NCBI GenBank assembly: GCA_945893395.1 | Contig: CAMDEC010000004.1 | Span: 1 to 62,087 of the forward strand | Origin: Bifidobacterium breve | GTDB taxonomy: Bacteria; Actinomycetota; Acidimicrobiia; Acidimicrobiales; Ilumatobacteraceae | Direction: 5' to 3' | DNA length: 62,087 nt | In this document: positions 8,863 to 17,803 of the stretch, in pieces | How the letters are laid out: each line of letters opens with the position of its first letter | Position numbering within the stretch: position 1 is the stretch's first letter | Translations under genes and position numbers: made by a program | The notes under the pieces: model-generated | The model's input: only the letters and a program-made list of their open reading frames with translations | Database searches by the model: none | What the model was told of the DNA's origin: nothing

Positions 8863-9246
8863 ATGCCACTCTTCAAACGAACACCCAAGGCGACACAGTC
8901 TGACCTCGAACTTCTCAAAACTGAATTGGCGGAGCTGCGTAGCGAACTAACAAAACGAACGAATGCACTCTCTTTGGTTACTGCTGCAACTAACGGGCTG
9001 GATCAAAAAATTACGATCATTGATGCTCGACTCAAAACGATGACAACCGAATTATCACATCAACTTCACGAACTTGGCACTGAAATCGAATCACTCGTCA
9101 AAACTGCCGATGAGTCTGCGTCACGTGAGGCCCTCGAGCAACTTCGTGTCAATCAAACTCGTATCGCCAACGAGCAAGCCCGATACGAGATTGCTTTTCG
9201 CCAAGACCTCGCCGAAATTATTGAGCAGATCAGAAAAGCAAAGTAA
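8863..9246 (+). CDS. Small coiled-coil protein of unknown function
   Basis: A 127-residue hydrophilic protein with no membrane segment. After a short basic start (MPLFKRTPK) nearly the whole chain shows heptad-like spacing of Leu/Ile with many Glu, Lys and Gln, so a long coiled coil is likely (about residues 14-125). No enzyme motif is visible. A CATAAT box at 8847-8852 ends ten bases before the ATG, and there is no clear Shine-Dalgarno, so the transcript may start almost at the start codon. It converges on the UPF0182 gene with an eight-base gap. A structural or partner-binding role is plausible but unproven. Confidence 0.7.
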   Translation: MPLFKRTPKATQSDLELLKTELAELRSELTKRTNALSLVTAATNGLDQKITIIDARLKTMTTELSHQLHELGTEIESLVKTADESASREALEQLRVNQTRIANEQARYEIAFRQDLAEIIEQIRKAK

Positions 9247-9254
9247 CTAAAAAA

Positions 9255-12209
9255 TTAATTGCCGACAAGGGCGATCGCGCGACTGACTAATTCGCGTGCT
9301 TCGGCAAGTCGCTTTTGGTAAAGCGCAAAGTCAGGTGGAGTGCTGCCGAGCGCGGCATCGGCCTGAGCAAACAACTCTTCAGCCCGAGCAAGCAACGCCG
9401 CAGGAGTGTCAAGATTTGCCGAACTACCGCCACTGGATGGTTGCGTCGTAGAAGTTGCACCGCCACTTGAGTCTGAAGAAGCATCTGGCACAACTTCAAC
9501 CGAGCCATCATCAACACGGTCGCCAAGGTCTTTGTCGAATCCTGGGAACAACTTTGAAATTGCAGCCGTTAAGTCATCAGCCATGACGACTCGATTGTTG
9601 TATGACGCCAAGAACTTACGAACAAAAATCTGCTTTGCGCTCGGGTCATCAGGCCGCACAAACAACGGCCGAACATAGACAAGACCTTTGCTGACGTTAA
9701 TTATCTGAAGATCACCATAAATGACTCGCGAGCCTCGCTGGTCGAGCAAAGTAATTTGCTGCGACACCACGGGATCGCTGCCGATTTCTGCCGCAACCGT
9801 GGCCGGACCCTCTGGCAGTGGTTCGGCAACTTTATAAATCGTCAACTGACCATAAGTTTTTGGGTCACTTGACACAACCATGAATGCCCGAAGTTCTTTT
9901 CGGGCATTGTCAGCCGAGAACGGAACAAAAGGTCGCAACATCGAGAACACACCCTCGCTCGACTTTGATCGTGGCTCATGAAACATCGTGTAATAAGGCT
10001 CGAAGCGCGCAACACTTGCGTCTCGCACGTCACCGGTATTTGCCGCGTTCAGGTCAGTAGTGAAGTCGCCGGCAACAACGCCAGTCAAACCCTCGGGTTC
10101 AATCGCAGGGGCTTGCGCAACGCTCCAAGCGGCATTGCGATTGAAAAACAGTGTCGCATCTTCAAATTGGTAGCGCCCGTAGGTGTTGGTTTGCACCCTG
10201 AACAAATCTTCTGGGTATCTAAAGTGATCTACCAATTCTTTTGGCGCAAGATCAACCGAAGTAAACAACTTTGGAAATACTGCCTGCCAGGTTTTAATAA
10301 TTGGATCGTTTTGATCGACCACGTAAAACTTCATCGAACCGTCATAGGCGTCGACCGCAATCTTGACGCTGTTGCGCACATAATTAAACGACGCATTTAA
10401 TCCACTGCCAAGAGTGAGTTGATCGATGTTCGCTTGTTGGGAATATGGATAATGATCCGTCACCGTGAAAGCATCAACAACCCACTGCACTTTGCCTTCT
10501 ACAACAACCGGATATGGGTCGGCATCAAGTTTCAAGAACGGCGCGACTTTGGCGATGCGATCTTTGATGTTACGAACAAACATAATTTGCGACTCATCAT
10601 CTACCAGTGCCGAACCAAACAGGTTGTATTCGCCAAAGTGCACAGCAAACGCGACGCGACGAGCGAGTGACGAAAGTTCAACACCACCCTTGGCAGAATA
10701 ATTTTGCGACTTCGTGTCTGCGCAAGCCTGCTCGACTTCGCCAGTTTTGACCAAAGCGTAAGAGTCAAGGCCTTCACCGAAATAAAGTTCAGGTTGAGTA
10801 ATTTTGAGGCTCGTATAAATCGGGCGACCGTCGACGGTGACTTTGCTCGCTGGGGCGACGATTAGCCCACAACCGTGCGTATATAGAAGGTGTCGAGACA
10901 CCCAAGTGCGGTTGGGAACACCCGCAGTGTTAAGTTCACGAGCCGCCACTAATACTTGTTGCTCACGGCCGTCAATCTCGTAGCGATCTACGTCCAGGTC
11001 GCGAATTGCATAATAAGAAGTTTGCCCTTCGTCTAAGACGAACCGATCGCGCATCTGAATCGGATCAAGTTGGCGAACATCTTGAAGTGGTTCTGAATCA
11101 CTCGCAACATCAGCCGCGGTGATTTGTTCATATTCAACTTCGACGCTTTTTACCGTGGTTAAACCCATTGCATTCTTGGTCGCAATTATGTTGCGCTGAA
11201 TGTAAGGAATCTCTTTGGTGCTGACGTTGGGTTGTACCGAAAATCGCTGCACCACTGCCGGATAAATCTGCCCTGCAACCAGTGCAACAACGACCCAAAG
11301 CATTGTCGCGAGCACTGGCAATCTCCAACTTTTTTGCCAGACGTTCCACAGAAACAACGCAGCAACTGCCAGCGAAACGAGGATCATCAAACTCGTTGCC
11401 GGCAATTGGGCGTTCACATCGGTAAATGTTGCACCTTGCACGACGCCGCGGGTTGACGTAGTTAACTCAAAACGACCGAACCAATAGTTCACTGCTCTCG
11501 AAAGTGCGATCAACGCGAACAGAACTGAAACATGCGCCTTCGCTTGTGGCGTTACGCGACGACCCTGAGTCTGTAACTGAATCGCCCCGTTTAAATAGTG
11601 TGCAATAAAAGTTACGAGAGCGATCAAAATTAACGCTGCCAAAGACCAACTAATCAAGAACTGAATAAACGGCAACTTGAACACATAGAAACTCACATCG
11701 CGATTGAACAGCGGGTCTTTAACGCCAAACAATTGCGAATTTCTGAACAACAACCAGTCTTGCCACTGTGCTGACGCCGGCAAACCGACGAGTAAGCCAA
11801 GTAACAAAGAAATTACGGCACGCACAAGCCACTGGCGCGTGGCGACAAGTTGGCGATATCCCGCGAGCGCTCGTTGCTCGAGTGAAATCGGCACATCGCT
11901 CGGCGCTAAACGGTCGGCTAACCAAAGATTTAGAAAAATAACCAATGAAAAAATAACAACGAAAACTGCGCCAAGAATAATTTTTGTTGTCAGCACACCC
12001 CAGAAAACATCGGTTCGACCGACCACGTCGTGCCACATAACATTCACATAGAAATCAGCAAGACTTCTTACAGAAATGCCGCCAATGACAAAAACTGCCA
12101 AGATTGCCGACCAAACAGCGCGACCTTTCTTGAAAAAACCGAGCCGAAAACCACCACCCGATGAATTCGGGCTACGTGGATTACGGGGCAAGTCGGAGGG
12201 GTTCCGCAC
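9255..12209 (-). CDS. UPF0182 family large membrane protein
   Basis: The 984-residue protein matches the UPF0182 family of actinobacteria and some cyanobacteria. The first 330 residues hold about seven hydrophobic segments (for example AVWSAILAVFVIGGISVRSL and LPVLATMLWVVVALVAGQIY). A large domain, probably outside the membrane, follows with conserved-looking stretches such as VEYEQITAADVASDSEPLQ, SRHLLYTHGCGLIVAP and FRYPEDLFRVQ. The C-terminus has a Ser/Thr/Gly-rich linker (about 900-930) and an Ala-rich helix. Function is unknown in the family. It is the last gene of a leftward operon behind the DivIVA-like gene (10-base gap) and the Lon-like protease, a neighbourhood known for this family in actinobacteria. 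Confidence 0.9.
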   Translation of the reverse strand: MRNPSDLPRNPRSPNSSGGGFRLGFFKKGRAVWSAILAVFVIGGISVRSLADFYVNVMWHDVVGRTDVFWGVLTTKIILGAVFVVIFSLVIFLNLWLADRLAPSDVPISLEQRALAGYRQLVATRQWLVRAVISLLLGLLVGLPASAQWQDWLLFRNSQLFGVKDPLFNRDVSFYVFKLPFIQFLISWSLAALILIALVTFIAHYLNGAIQLQTQGRRVTPQAKAHVSVLFALIALSRAVNYWFGRFELTTSTRGVVQGATFTDVNAQLPATSLMILVSLAVAALFLWNVWQKSWRLPVLATMLWVVVALVAGQIYPAVVQRFSVQPNVSTKEIPYIQRNIIATKNAMGLTTVKSVEVEYEQITAADVASDSEPLQDVRQLDPIQMRDRFVLDEGQTSYYAIRDLDVDRYEIDGREQQVLVAARELNTAGVPNRTWVSRHLLYTHGCGLIVAPASKVTVDGRPIYTSLKITQPELYFGEGLDSYALVKTGEVEQACADTKSQNYSAKGGVELSSLARRVAFAVHFGEYNLFGSALVDDESQIMFVRNIKDRIAKVAPFLKLDADPYPVVVEGKVQWVVDAFTVTDHYPYSQQANIDQLTLGSGLNASFNYVRNSVKIAVDAYDGSMKFYVVDQNDPIIKTWQAVFPKLFTSVDLAPKELVDHFRYPEDLFRVQTNTYGRYQFEDATLFFNRNAAWSVAQAPAIEPEGLTGVVAGDFTTDLNAANTGDVRDASVARFEPYYTMFHEPRSKSSEGVFSMLRPFVPFSADNARKELRAFMVVSSDPKTYGQLTIYKVAEPLPEGPATVAAEIGSDPVVSQQITLLDQRGSRVIYGDLQIINVSKGLVYVRPLFVRPDDPSAKQIFVRKFLASYNNRVVMADDLTAAISKLFPGFDKDLGDRVDDGSVEVVPDASSDSSGGATSTTQPSSGGSSANLDTPAALLARAEELFAQADAALGSTPPDFALYQKRLAEARELVSRAIALVGN

Positions 12210-12219
12210 GCTGAAAAGA

Positions 12220-14139
12220 CTATCTTGGGACTGGCACTACGAGACACTTGCAACCCGAGTGGATCACAGGGTGTTCGTGCCCAGTCGGAAACTTTTCACC
12301 GCACGAAATTTCACCCGCGAGAGAATTGTCTTCGGCATCTGAGCAAGGCGGCCCATTCGGATCAACCATCCAACAGACTTTTGCACCCTTGTCTAACACC
12401 AAATATGCGCCTCGGCTATAAGCAAGGCGCGAAATATCGCCTACTAGTTTGTCGACTTGTTGCATCTTCCACTCACGATAAACACTACGAATCAAACTCG
12501 ACATTTCACTTGCGTCGCCACCGCTATTCTCTACGCACTTTTGGATTCGCTCACGCAACGGGTAGACGATGTCATCGGCGAGTTTTTTTGACATCACCTG
12601 CATCACCGTTGTATTGCTGACTTTTTTTCGCAAGTCTGCTTTGAGACTTTTCGAAAGCGATTGCGCACCAGACATCGCCGCTTCAATCAAGTCTTTGCTA
12701 GTGGCTTCAACAAAATTTTGTAACTGATTTTCAAAACTTGGTAAAACTTTTTCGAGTGCCACTTGTGCTTTTTTTGACTGAAGATAGTTCAACATCGCAT
12801 TCTCTTCGTCCGCCAGCACACGCTTCAACTTTTTGGCAACAACCTCGTCGACGCTGACCAATGCACTATTGCGTCGATCGAACATCTCTGGATCTGGTTT
12901 AACCGGTGTAGGCACTTCGATCTTCTTCGGGGTATCGACGTTCTTGGTCGATAAAGTTTTTGTGCCCTTGACCGAACTGGCAACCGTTTCGGCACCTGCT
13001 TGACGCAGTTTTGCAAACAGATCATCCACGCTCGATTTTTTTTGACCTTGTGCCACACCTGCTGGCTTGGAGACAACCATTGTTGGCTCAACAACTGTCT
13101 CGGGTTCCGAAGCCTCAGGGTTTTCAGGGGTTTGCGTCTGTGCTTGCGGTGTCTCTGTCGACGGGTGCAGTCGTCGTGATGTTCGACCAAACATCTGCAC
13201 AATTTTTGCGCGATGACCATCATCTGGCTCTGATTCTGATGTCTGGGCTTCAGGCAACTTGGTTGGCGCAGTTTTCGATGTTGTTTCAACAACCGGTGTT
13301 TCAATAACCGGTGCGACAAGTTCTGGGGCGCTTTGTTTTGGTTCTTCAATCAAGGTTGATGTTTGTTGATCAGCATCATCTTCGAATTTCTCACGGTCAA
13401 ACGGCAAAACATTTAGCGCAACAATTTGGTGTGGTTCGATCACGCTGATTGGTCTGGGTTCGTTGCCAACTGGCACAGCCTGCTGAAACTCTTCGGCAGC
13501 GACGTCAAAGTCGGTTAAATCTCCAACCACACCGCTTGCCGCCTCGCCTGCGCGGGTGAAGGCCGACTTCAACCGATCGCGATGACGAATCAGTTCTTCG
13601 ATTTGTTGTCGGGCAAGTTCTCGTCGCACAGCGAGTTCGGCAAGGAGTTTTTCACGATACGCGCGTGCCTCATTGACCATTTCTCGGCCCTGTTGCTTTG
13701 CGAGTTCAATCTCAGACTCGCTGTCCGAAGATGCGTCGATTCGACGACGAGATGCTTCAATCTCTGCTTCTTCACGCAACCTTGCAACTTCGCTGGCCGC
13801 ATCTCGAACCATTCGCTCGGCAGTTTCTGCTGCACGGTCACGCATCTGCTGGGCTGCTTCTCGAGCGACAGACAATACTCTGGCTGTTTCTTCGCCTAAT
13901 AAAGTTGTAACTGTCGCTTCGTCTAGTACACCGGGGTCTGAAAGGCCGCGAGTCTGCATCGCGCGCATCTCACTTTCTAAAAATTTCTCTCGCTCTTGCA
14001 GCCGAGCAAGTTCTGCCGAAACCATTCGCAAGAAATCACGCACTTGACCTTGGTCGAAGCCACGCCGAGTGACATCGAATTGGGCAGATCCAACGGCTGC
14101 CGGCGAAGAAGGGTCAGGTTTAGAGAAGCTAATCGCCAT
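12220..14139 (-). CDS. DivIVA-domain coiled-coil protein with C-terminal phage-head-like Cys/His motif
   Basis: The 639-residue protein opens with a DivIVA/Wag31-type segment (FDVTRRGFDQGQVRDFL, about residues 23-39), which in relatives binds curved membrane at poles and septum. A charged coiled coil runs to about 210, then a Pro/Gln/Thr/Glu-rich linker to about 400. The last 220 residues form a helical domain ending with W..D..GPPCSDAEDN, GEKFPTGHEHPVIHSGCKC. This order (Cys, Asp/Asn, FPxGH, H, CxC) resembles the C-terminus of Mu gpF-like minor head proteins. The fusion is unusual. A role in cell pole or division organisation is inferred from the N-terminus only. Confidence 0.8.
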   Translation of the reverse strand: MAISFSKPDPSSPAAVGSAQFDVTRRGFDQGQVRDFLRMVSAELARLQEREKFLESEMRAMQTRGLSDPGVLDEATVTTLLGEETARVLSVAREAAQQMRDRAAETAERMVRDAASEVARLREEAEIEASRRRIDASSDSESEIELAKQQGREMVNEARAYREKLLAELAVRRELARQQIEELIRHRDRLKSAFTRAGEAASGVVGDLTDFDVAAEEFQQAVPVGNEPRPISVIEPHQIVALNVLPFDREKFEDDADQQTSTLIEEPKQSAPELVAPVIETPVVETTSKTAPTKLPEAQTSESEPDDGHRAKIVQMFGRTSRRLHPSTETPQAQTQTPENPEASEPETVVEPTMVVSKPAGVAQGQKKSSVDDLFAKLRQAGAETVASSVKGTKTLSTKNVDTPKKIEVPTPVKPDPEMFDRRNSALVSVDEVVAKKLKRVLADEENAMLNYLQSKKAQVALEKVLPSFENQLQNFVEATSKDLIEAAMSGAQSLSKSLKADLRKKVSNTTVMQVMSKKLADDIVYPLRERIQKCVENSGGDASEMSSLIRSVYREWKMQQVDKLVGDISRLAYSRGAYLVLDKGAKVCWMVDPNGPPCSDAEDNSLAGEISCGEKFPTGHEHPVIHSGCKCLVVPVPR

Positions 14140-14159
14140 CAGGCAAGATTAAACCCTAT

Positions 14160-15323
14160 TTATAGTTCGATTGCGTCATTGGCGATGACACTGCCACCTA
14201 ACTCTTCAAGCACGCGCAATGCTTCTGCGAGATTGGCCACGGGAACAATCCGCAGTTTAGAACCTGCGACGCGTCTGGCTGCGCTGAGTTCTTCGGGAGT
14301 TTGCGCGCTCGGCACGAGAAAAACTTTCGCCCCAGCCGCTTTCACCGCGACAGTTTTTTGACGCAGTGCGCCGATCGCACCGATGCTTTCATCGCCATCA
14401 ATTGTGCCTGTCGCCGCAACCTTCACACCACCCGTCAGTTCACCGGCGGTCAACTCGTCGAGTAAGGCAAGAGTGAATGGGAGACCGGCAGACGGACCAC
14501 CGATTAGGTCGGTATTGATCTCAACTTCGAACGGTAAATCAACTTTTCGAGTGTCTGCGGGCCACACACCGATGATCGTTCGATTCGGATCATCCGGACT
14601 GACCATCAACTCGATTTTCTTGGTGATGCTGTCATTTGATTTATGCGGCGTAATCGTGATTTCAACGACATCGCCCGGCGAGTAATCGGCGATGATCGGC
14701 ATCAGATCTGACAGTGACGGTATTTCGATGCCATCAAACGCGGTGATCGTGTCACCCGGATCAAATTGCAAACATGCACTCAATGGTCTTGGCGTGTCCT
14801 CACAAACGAGTCTTTCAATAATTAGTGCGCCATATTTGATCGAGACGTCATAACCAAGTCGATTTAATGCAACATACTCTGCGATCTGTTTCGCCGACGA
14901 CATCGCTTGAAACCCCAGTTGACGCTGTTCGCTCGGGCTTGAGTCTCCAAATTTTTCTTCTCGTGTCAAAACATCGACATCTGGATCGAGCACGCCCACG
15001 AGCGCATCAAGCGCTGAAAGTTTTGATCCGTATGCGGTGACAAACAAGATCGGCGAGGAAGTTTCATAACGTGTGATCTCTTTTAGCGCCGCTTTGTCGA
15101 ACGAGAATCGCGAGGCAACATCTTCGGCAGAACCCGGTGCGACTTCCCAATAACTCACTTTTATAAAAGCAGAAACTATTAGCGCTCCAGTCACGAGCCA
15201 AACAATTGTCAACATCGGCAGAGCCCACCACATGTTGCGCTGGCGTGGCGCAATAATGGTCTCCTGCTCAGCCGAGACGGTCGGCGATACGCTAGAAGGA
15301 GTTGTGGTTGTGTCGATACTCAT
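14160..15323 (-). CDS. PDZ-domain Lon-S16-like membrane protease (YlbL type)
   Basis: From the ATG at the complement of 15323 the protein has 387 residues. A Thr/Ser-rich cytosolic start precedes one membrane segment (WWALPMLTIVWLVTGALIV, about 35-55). A PDZ domain follows near 180-235 (GDTITAFDGIEI...YSPGDVVEI), then a Lon S16 proteolytic domain with catalytic Ser in GGPSAGLPF and Lys in GALRQKTVAVKAAGA. It probably cleaves membrane or envelope proteins. The frame stays open upstream to 15653, but that extension is antisense to a plausible gene and lacks family character. It heads the operon with the DivIVA-like and UPF0182 genes. Confidence 0.85.
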   Translation of the reverse strand: MSIDTTTTPSSVSPTVSAEQETIIAPRQRNMWWALPMLTIVWLVTGALIVSAFIKVSYWEVAPGSAEDVASRFSFDKAALKEITRYETSSPILFVTAYGSKLSALDALVGVLDPDVDVLTREEKFGDSSPSEQRQLGFQAMSSAKQIAEYVALNRLGYDVSIKYGALIIERLVCEDTPRPLSACLQFDPGDTITAFDGIEIPSLSDLMPIIADYSPGDVVEITITPHKSNDSITKKIELMVSPDDPNRTIIGVWPADTRKVDLPFEVEINTDLIGGPSAGLPFTLALLDELTAGELTGGVKVAATGTIDGDESIGAIGALRQKTVAVKAAGAKVFLVPSAQTPEELSAARRVAGSKLRIVPVANLAEALRVLEELGGSVIANDAIEL

Positions 15324-15615
15324 GTCACTCACCGTCTTTGATGTTACGGTCAGGTCTGTCGCAATCATCATGCTGAGCATCATTGCTTTCTGGTTTGCCA
15401 ACCGCGGGCGCACAAAGGCGCAATTCAAACCGTTGATGGTGCGAGTCGACAATCGTCGCCCCGAAATATACCAACGTTCTGCAAAAGACAAGACTCTGCG
15501 ATCGGCAGGGTTATTGGGTCTGAGCGGGCTGGCGATTGGCATCTGCGTCGCCGCCGTGATTTCGGTTTTGGCTGCGTTTTTGTTCTCGACATTGACAAGT
15601 TCACTAGGTAGCTGA
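15322..15615 (+). CDS. Small two-segment membrane protein
   Basis: Starting at the ATG at 15322 this encodes 97 residues with two hydrophobic stretches: about residues 6-26 (TVRSVAIIMLSIIAFWFAN) and about 65-95 (LLGLSGLAIGICVAAVISVL). A basic Arg/Lys-rich loop lies between them. No known family was recognised. Its ATG overlaps the start codon of the divergent Lon-like gene in the tetranucleotide CATG, so the two translation starts share two bases. The legB-like gene begins three bases after its stop. An earlier start at 15232 is possible but would lie inside the Lon-like coding region. It may be a small component of the same envelope system. Confidence 0.55.
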   Translation: MSLTVFDVTVRSVAIIMLSIIAFWFANRGRTKAQFKPLMVRVDNRRPEIYQRSAKDKTLRSAGLLGLSGLAIGICVAAVISVLAAFLFSTLTSSLGS

Positions 15616-15618
15616 ACC

Positions 15619-16611
15619 ATGAAAATTCTTGTAACGGGGGCGGACGGTTTCATCGGATCACATGTCGTCGAGACGCTGGTCAGGCACGGACATGAGGTGC
15701 GAGCCTTCGTGCTCTACAACTCGTTTAATTCTTGGGGATGGCTGGACGAAAGTGACAAAACAATTCGCGAAAGCATCGACGTCTTCGCCGGCGACATTCG
15801 CGACCCGCACGGTGTCGATAAAGCAGTCGAAGGTCAAGAGATTGTTTTGAACTTGGCTGCGCTGATTGCGATTCCGTATTCGTACCACTCGCCCGACACA
15901 TATATAGATACGAATATCAAAGGTACGTTGAATATTTTGCAGGCTGCGCGGCGACACGGCGTGGCTCGTGTTGTGCAAACTTCAACCAGCGAAGTTTATG
16001 GAACAGCCCAATACATACCAATCGATGAACAACATCCGCTGCACCCACAGTCGCCCTATGCGGCATCAAAAGTTGGGGCAGACCAACTCGCTCTCAGTTT
16101 TCACGCGTCATTTGATTTGCCTGTTGGCATTTTGCGACCGTTCAACACTTATGGTCCACGGCAATCCGCTCGCGCCGTGATCCCGACGATCATCAGCCAA
16201 CTTTTGAACAAACACGAGGTCAAACTTGGTTCGGTTTCACCAACTCGTGACTTCACTTTCGTACATGACACGGCCATGGGTTTTCTGGCTGCTGCGACCA
16301 ACGACGCAATAATCGGGCAAACGATCAACCTCGGCAGTGGTTTTGAAATATCAATCCAAGACACTGCCGAAACGATTGCCAAGATCATGAACTGCGATCT
16401 CAAGATGACCAACGATGAGCAACGAATTCGCCCCCAAAACTCAGAGGTTGAAAGACTGCATGCATCAATTGCCAAGGCCGCAGATTTGCTCGGGTGGCAA
16501 CCGCAACTAAATGGATTTGAAGGTTTCAAGACCGGCCTCGAACAAACAATCGAATGGTTTTCCAACCCGGCGAATCTGTCCCGCTACAAGGCTGATCGGT
16601 ACAACCTCTAA
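15619..16611 (+). CDS. legB: NAD-dependent sugar-nucleotide 4,6-dehydratase (LegB-like)
   Basis: A 330-residue extended short-chain dehydrogenase. The NAD-binding GADGFIGS is at residues 7-14, STSEVYG supplies the Thr/Ser site, and YAASK the catalytic Tyr-Lys pair. RPFNTYGPRQSARAVIP is the substrate-binding stretch shared by LegB/GDP-sugar dehydratases. In the legionaminate route LegB removes water from an activated N-acetylglucosamine, giving the 4-keto-6-deoxy sugar for LegC. It heads the 29-gene rightward glycan locus, three bases after the small membrane protein gene and four before legC. Generic epimerase activity is the alternative, but the exact legC-legG-legI order that follows supports LegB. 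Confidence 0.85.
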   Translation: MKILVTGADGFIGSHVVETLVRHGHEVRAFVLYNSFNSWGWLDESDKTIRESIDVFAGDIRDPHGVDKAVEGQEIVLNLAALIAIPYSYHSPDTYIDTNIKGTLNILQAARRHGVARVVQTSTSEVYGTAQYIPIDEQHPLHPQSPYAASKVGADQLALSFHASFDLPVGILRPFNTYGPRQSARAVIPTIISQLLNKHEVKLGSVSPTRDFTFVHDTAMGFLAAATNDAIIGQTINLGSGFEISIQDTAETIAKIMNCDLKMTNDEQRIRPQNSEVERLHASIAKAADLLGWQPQLNGFEGFKTGLEQTIEWFSNPANLSRYKADRYNL

Positions 16612-16615
16612 TTAG

Positions 16616-17803
16616 ATGGCGACCTCTAATTCTTCCAAGCAGGAGTTTCTTGCAGTTTTAGAATCAGTGCTTGGAAAAGCTGCGGGTTCGCCAATCGCTT
16701 TGCATGAACCGAACATCGGCGCACTAGAAAATGAAAAAGTTGCCGACTGCCTAAATTCTGGATGGGTCTCATCGATTGGCGAGTACATTACGCAATTCGA
16801 AACAGACCTCGCCAAGTTCACGAACGCAAAACATGTCGTTGCCGTGGTCAATGGCACTGCCGCGTTGCACCTGGCCCTGCACGCTGTCGGCGTGAAACCT
16901 GGAGATGAAGTAATAGTTCCGACACTGAGTTTTGTCGCGACCGCCAACTCGGTGTCGCATTGCGGTGCAATTCCCCACTTCGTGGATAGTGATAGTCGAA
17001 CACTTGGCCTCGACCCTGATGCGCTGCGCAACCATCTAAGTAGAACTACTTCGATTCGCGATGGCCAACTGCTCAACTCAAAAACTGGGCGGAGAATCAG
17101 CGCGGTTGTTCCGATGCATACATTCGGTCACCCAATGCAGATCGAAAAATTGCTCGAAGTAGCCGCAGAATTTAATTTGACTGTTGTCGAAGATGCAGCC
17201 GAATCAATTGGCAGTTTTGTCGGCAAAGTTCACACTGGAACATTCGGTAAAGTCGGAATTTTAAGTTTTAATGGCAACAAAACGATCACAACGGGCGGCG
17301 GCGGCGCGATTCTGACTAACGACTCGGTGCTTGCACAACAAATTCGACATTTGGCGACAACGGCGAAATTGGCCCATGATTATCAGTACCTTCACGATGC
17401 CGTGGCGTTTAACTATCGAATGCCAAACATCAATGCCGCTCTAGGTTGCGCCCAAATGCAAAGGCTCGACCAGTTTCTCAAAGCCAAGCGTTCATTGGCA
17501 GAAAGCTATGCGCAGGCTTGCAAAATTTCTCAGACTTTAAGTTTTGTCGGCGAACCGAGCGGAACCACCTCGAATTATTGGCTGAATACCGTGCGCCTGA
17601 ATTCTCCAGATTTGAAAACCCGGGATGCGCTATTGAGCGCATCGCGAAATGATGGCTATTTGTGCCGACCCGCCTGGAATCTGTTGCACACTTTGCCGAT
17701 GTATCAGCAAGCCCCGCGCGGCGAACTGAAAGTTGCCGAAGAACTTGTGAACTCACTGATTAATGTCCCGAGTAGTGCCCGCCACTTTTTGGGAAACTCA
17801 TAA
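16616..17803 (+). CDS. legC: LegC-family PLP aminotransferase
   Basis: A 395-residue DegT-type aminotransferase. Motifs: ALHEPNIGALENEKVADCL and SGWVSSIGEYITQFE at the N-terminus typical of the LegC group, VVNGTAALHLAL, GDEVIVPTLSFVATANS, VVEDAAESIGSF, and SFNGNKTITTGGGGAIL with the Schiff-base lysine. It would place the 4-amino group on the LegB product, using glutamate. The stop overlaps the start of the next gene by one base (TAATG). The family and the neighbour order make the pathway role strong, although no substrate can be proven from sequence. Confidence 0.88.
   Translation: MATSNSSKQEFLAVLESVLGKAAGSPIALHEPNIGALENEKVADCLNSGWVSSIGEYITQFETDLAKFTNAKHVVAVVNGTAALHLALHAVGVKPGDEVIVPTLSFVATANSVSHCGAIPHFVDSDSRTLGLDPDALRNHLSRTTSIRDGQLLNSKTGRRISAVVPMHTFGHPMQIEKLLEVAAEFNLTVVEDAAESIGSFVGKVHTGTFGKVGILSFNGNKTITTGGGGAILTNDSVLAQQIRHLATTAKLAHDYQYLHDAVAFNYRMPNINAALGCAQMQRLDQFLKAKRSLAESYAQACKISQTLSFVGEPSGTTSNYWLNTVRLNSPDLKTRDALLSASRNDGYLCRPAWNLLHTLPMYQQAPRGELKVAEELVNSLINVPSSARHFLGNS

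Noticed and set aside
12220-12400. Prophage remnant suggested by Mu gpF-like motif
   Set aside because: No integrase, portal, terminase or capsid gene lies near; the motif is part of a full-length DivIVA-type gene in a housekeeping operon.
15324-15653. N-terminal extension of the Lon-like protease to 15653
   Set aside because: It has no family character, adds sequence antisense to a plausible membrane protein gene and overlaps legB; the ATG at 15323 suits the domain layout.
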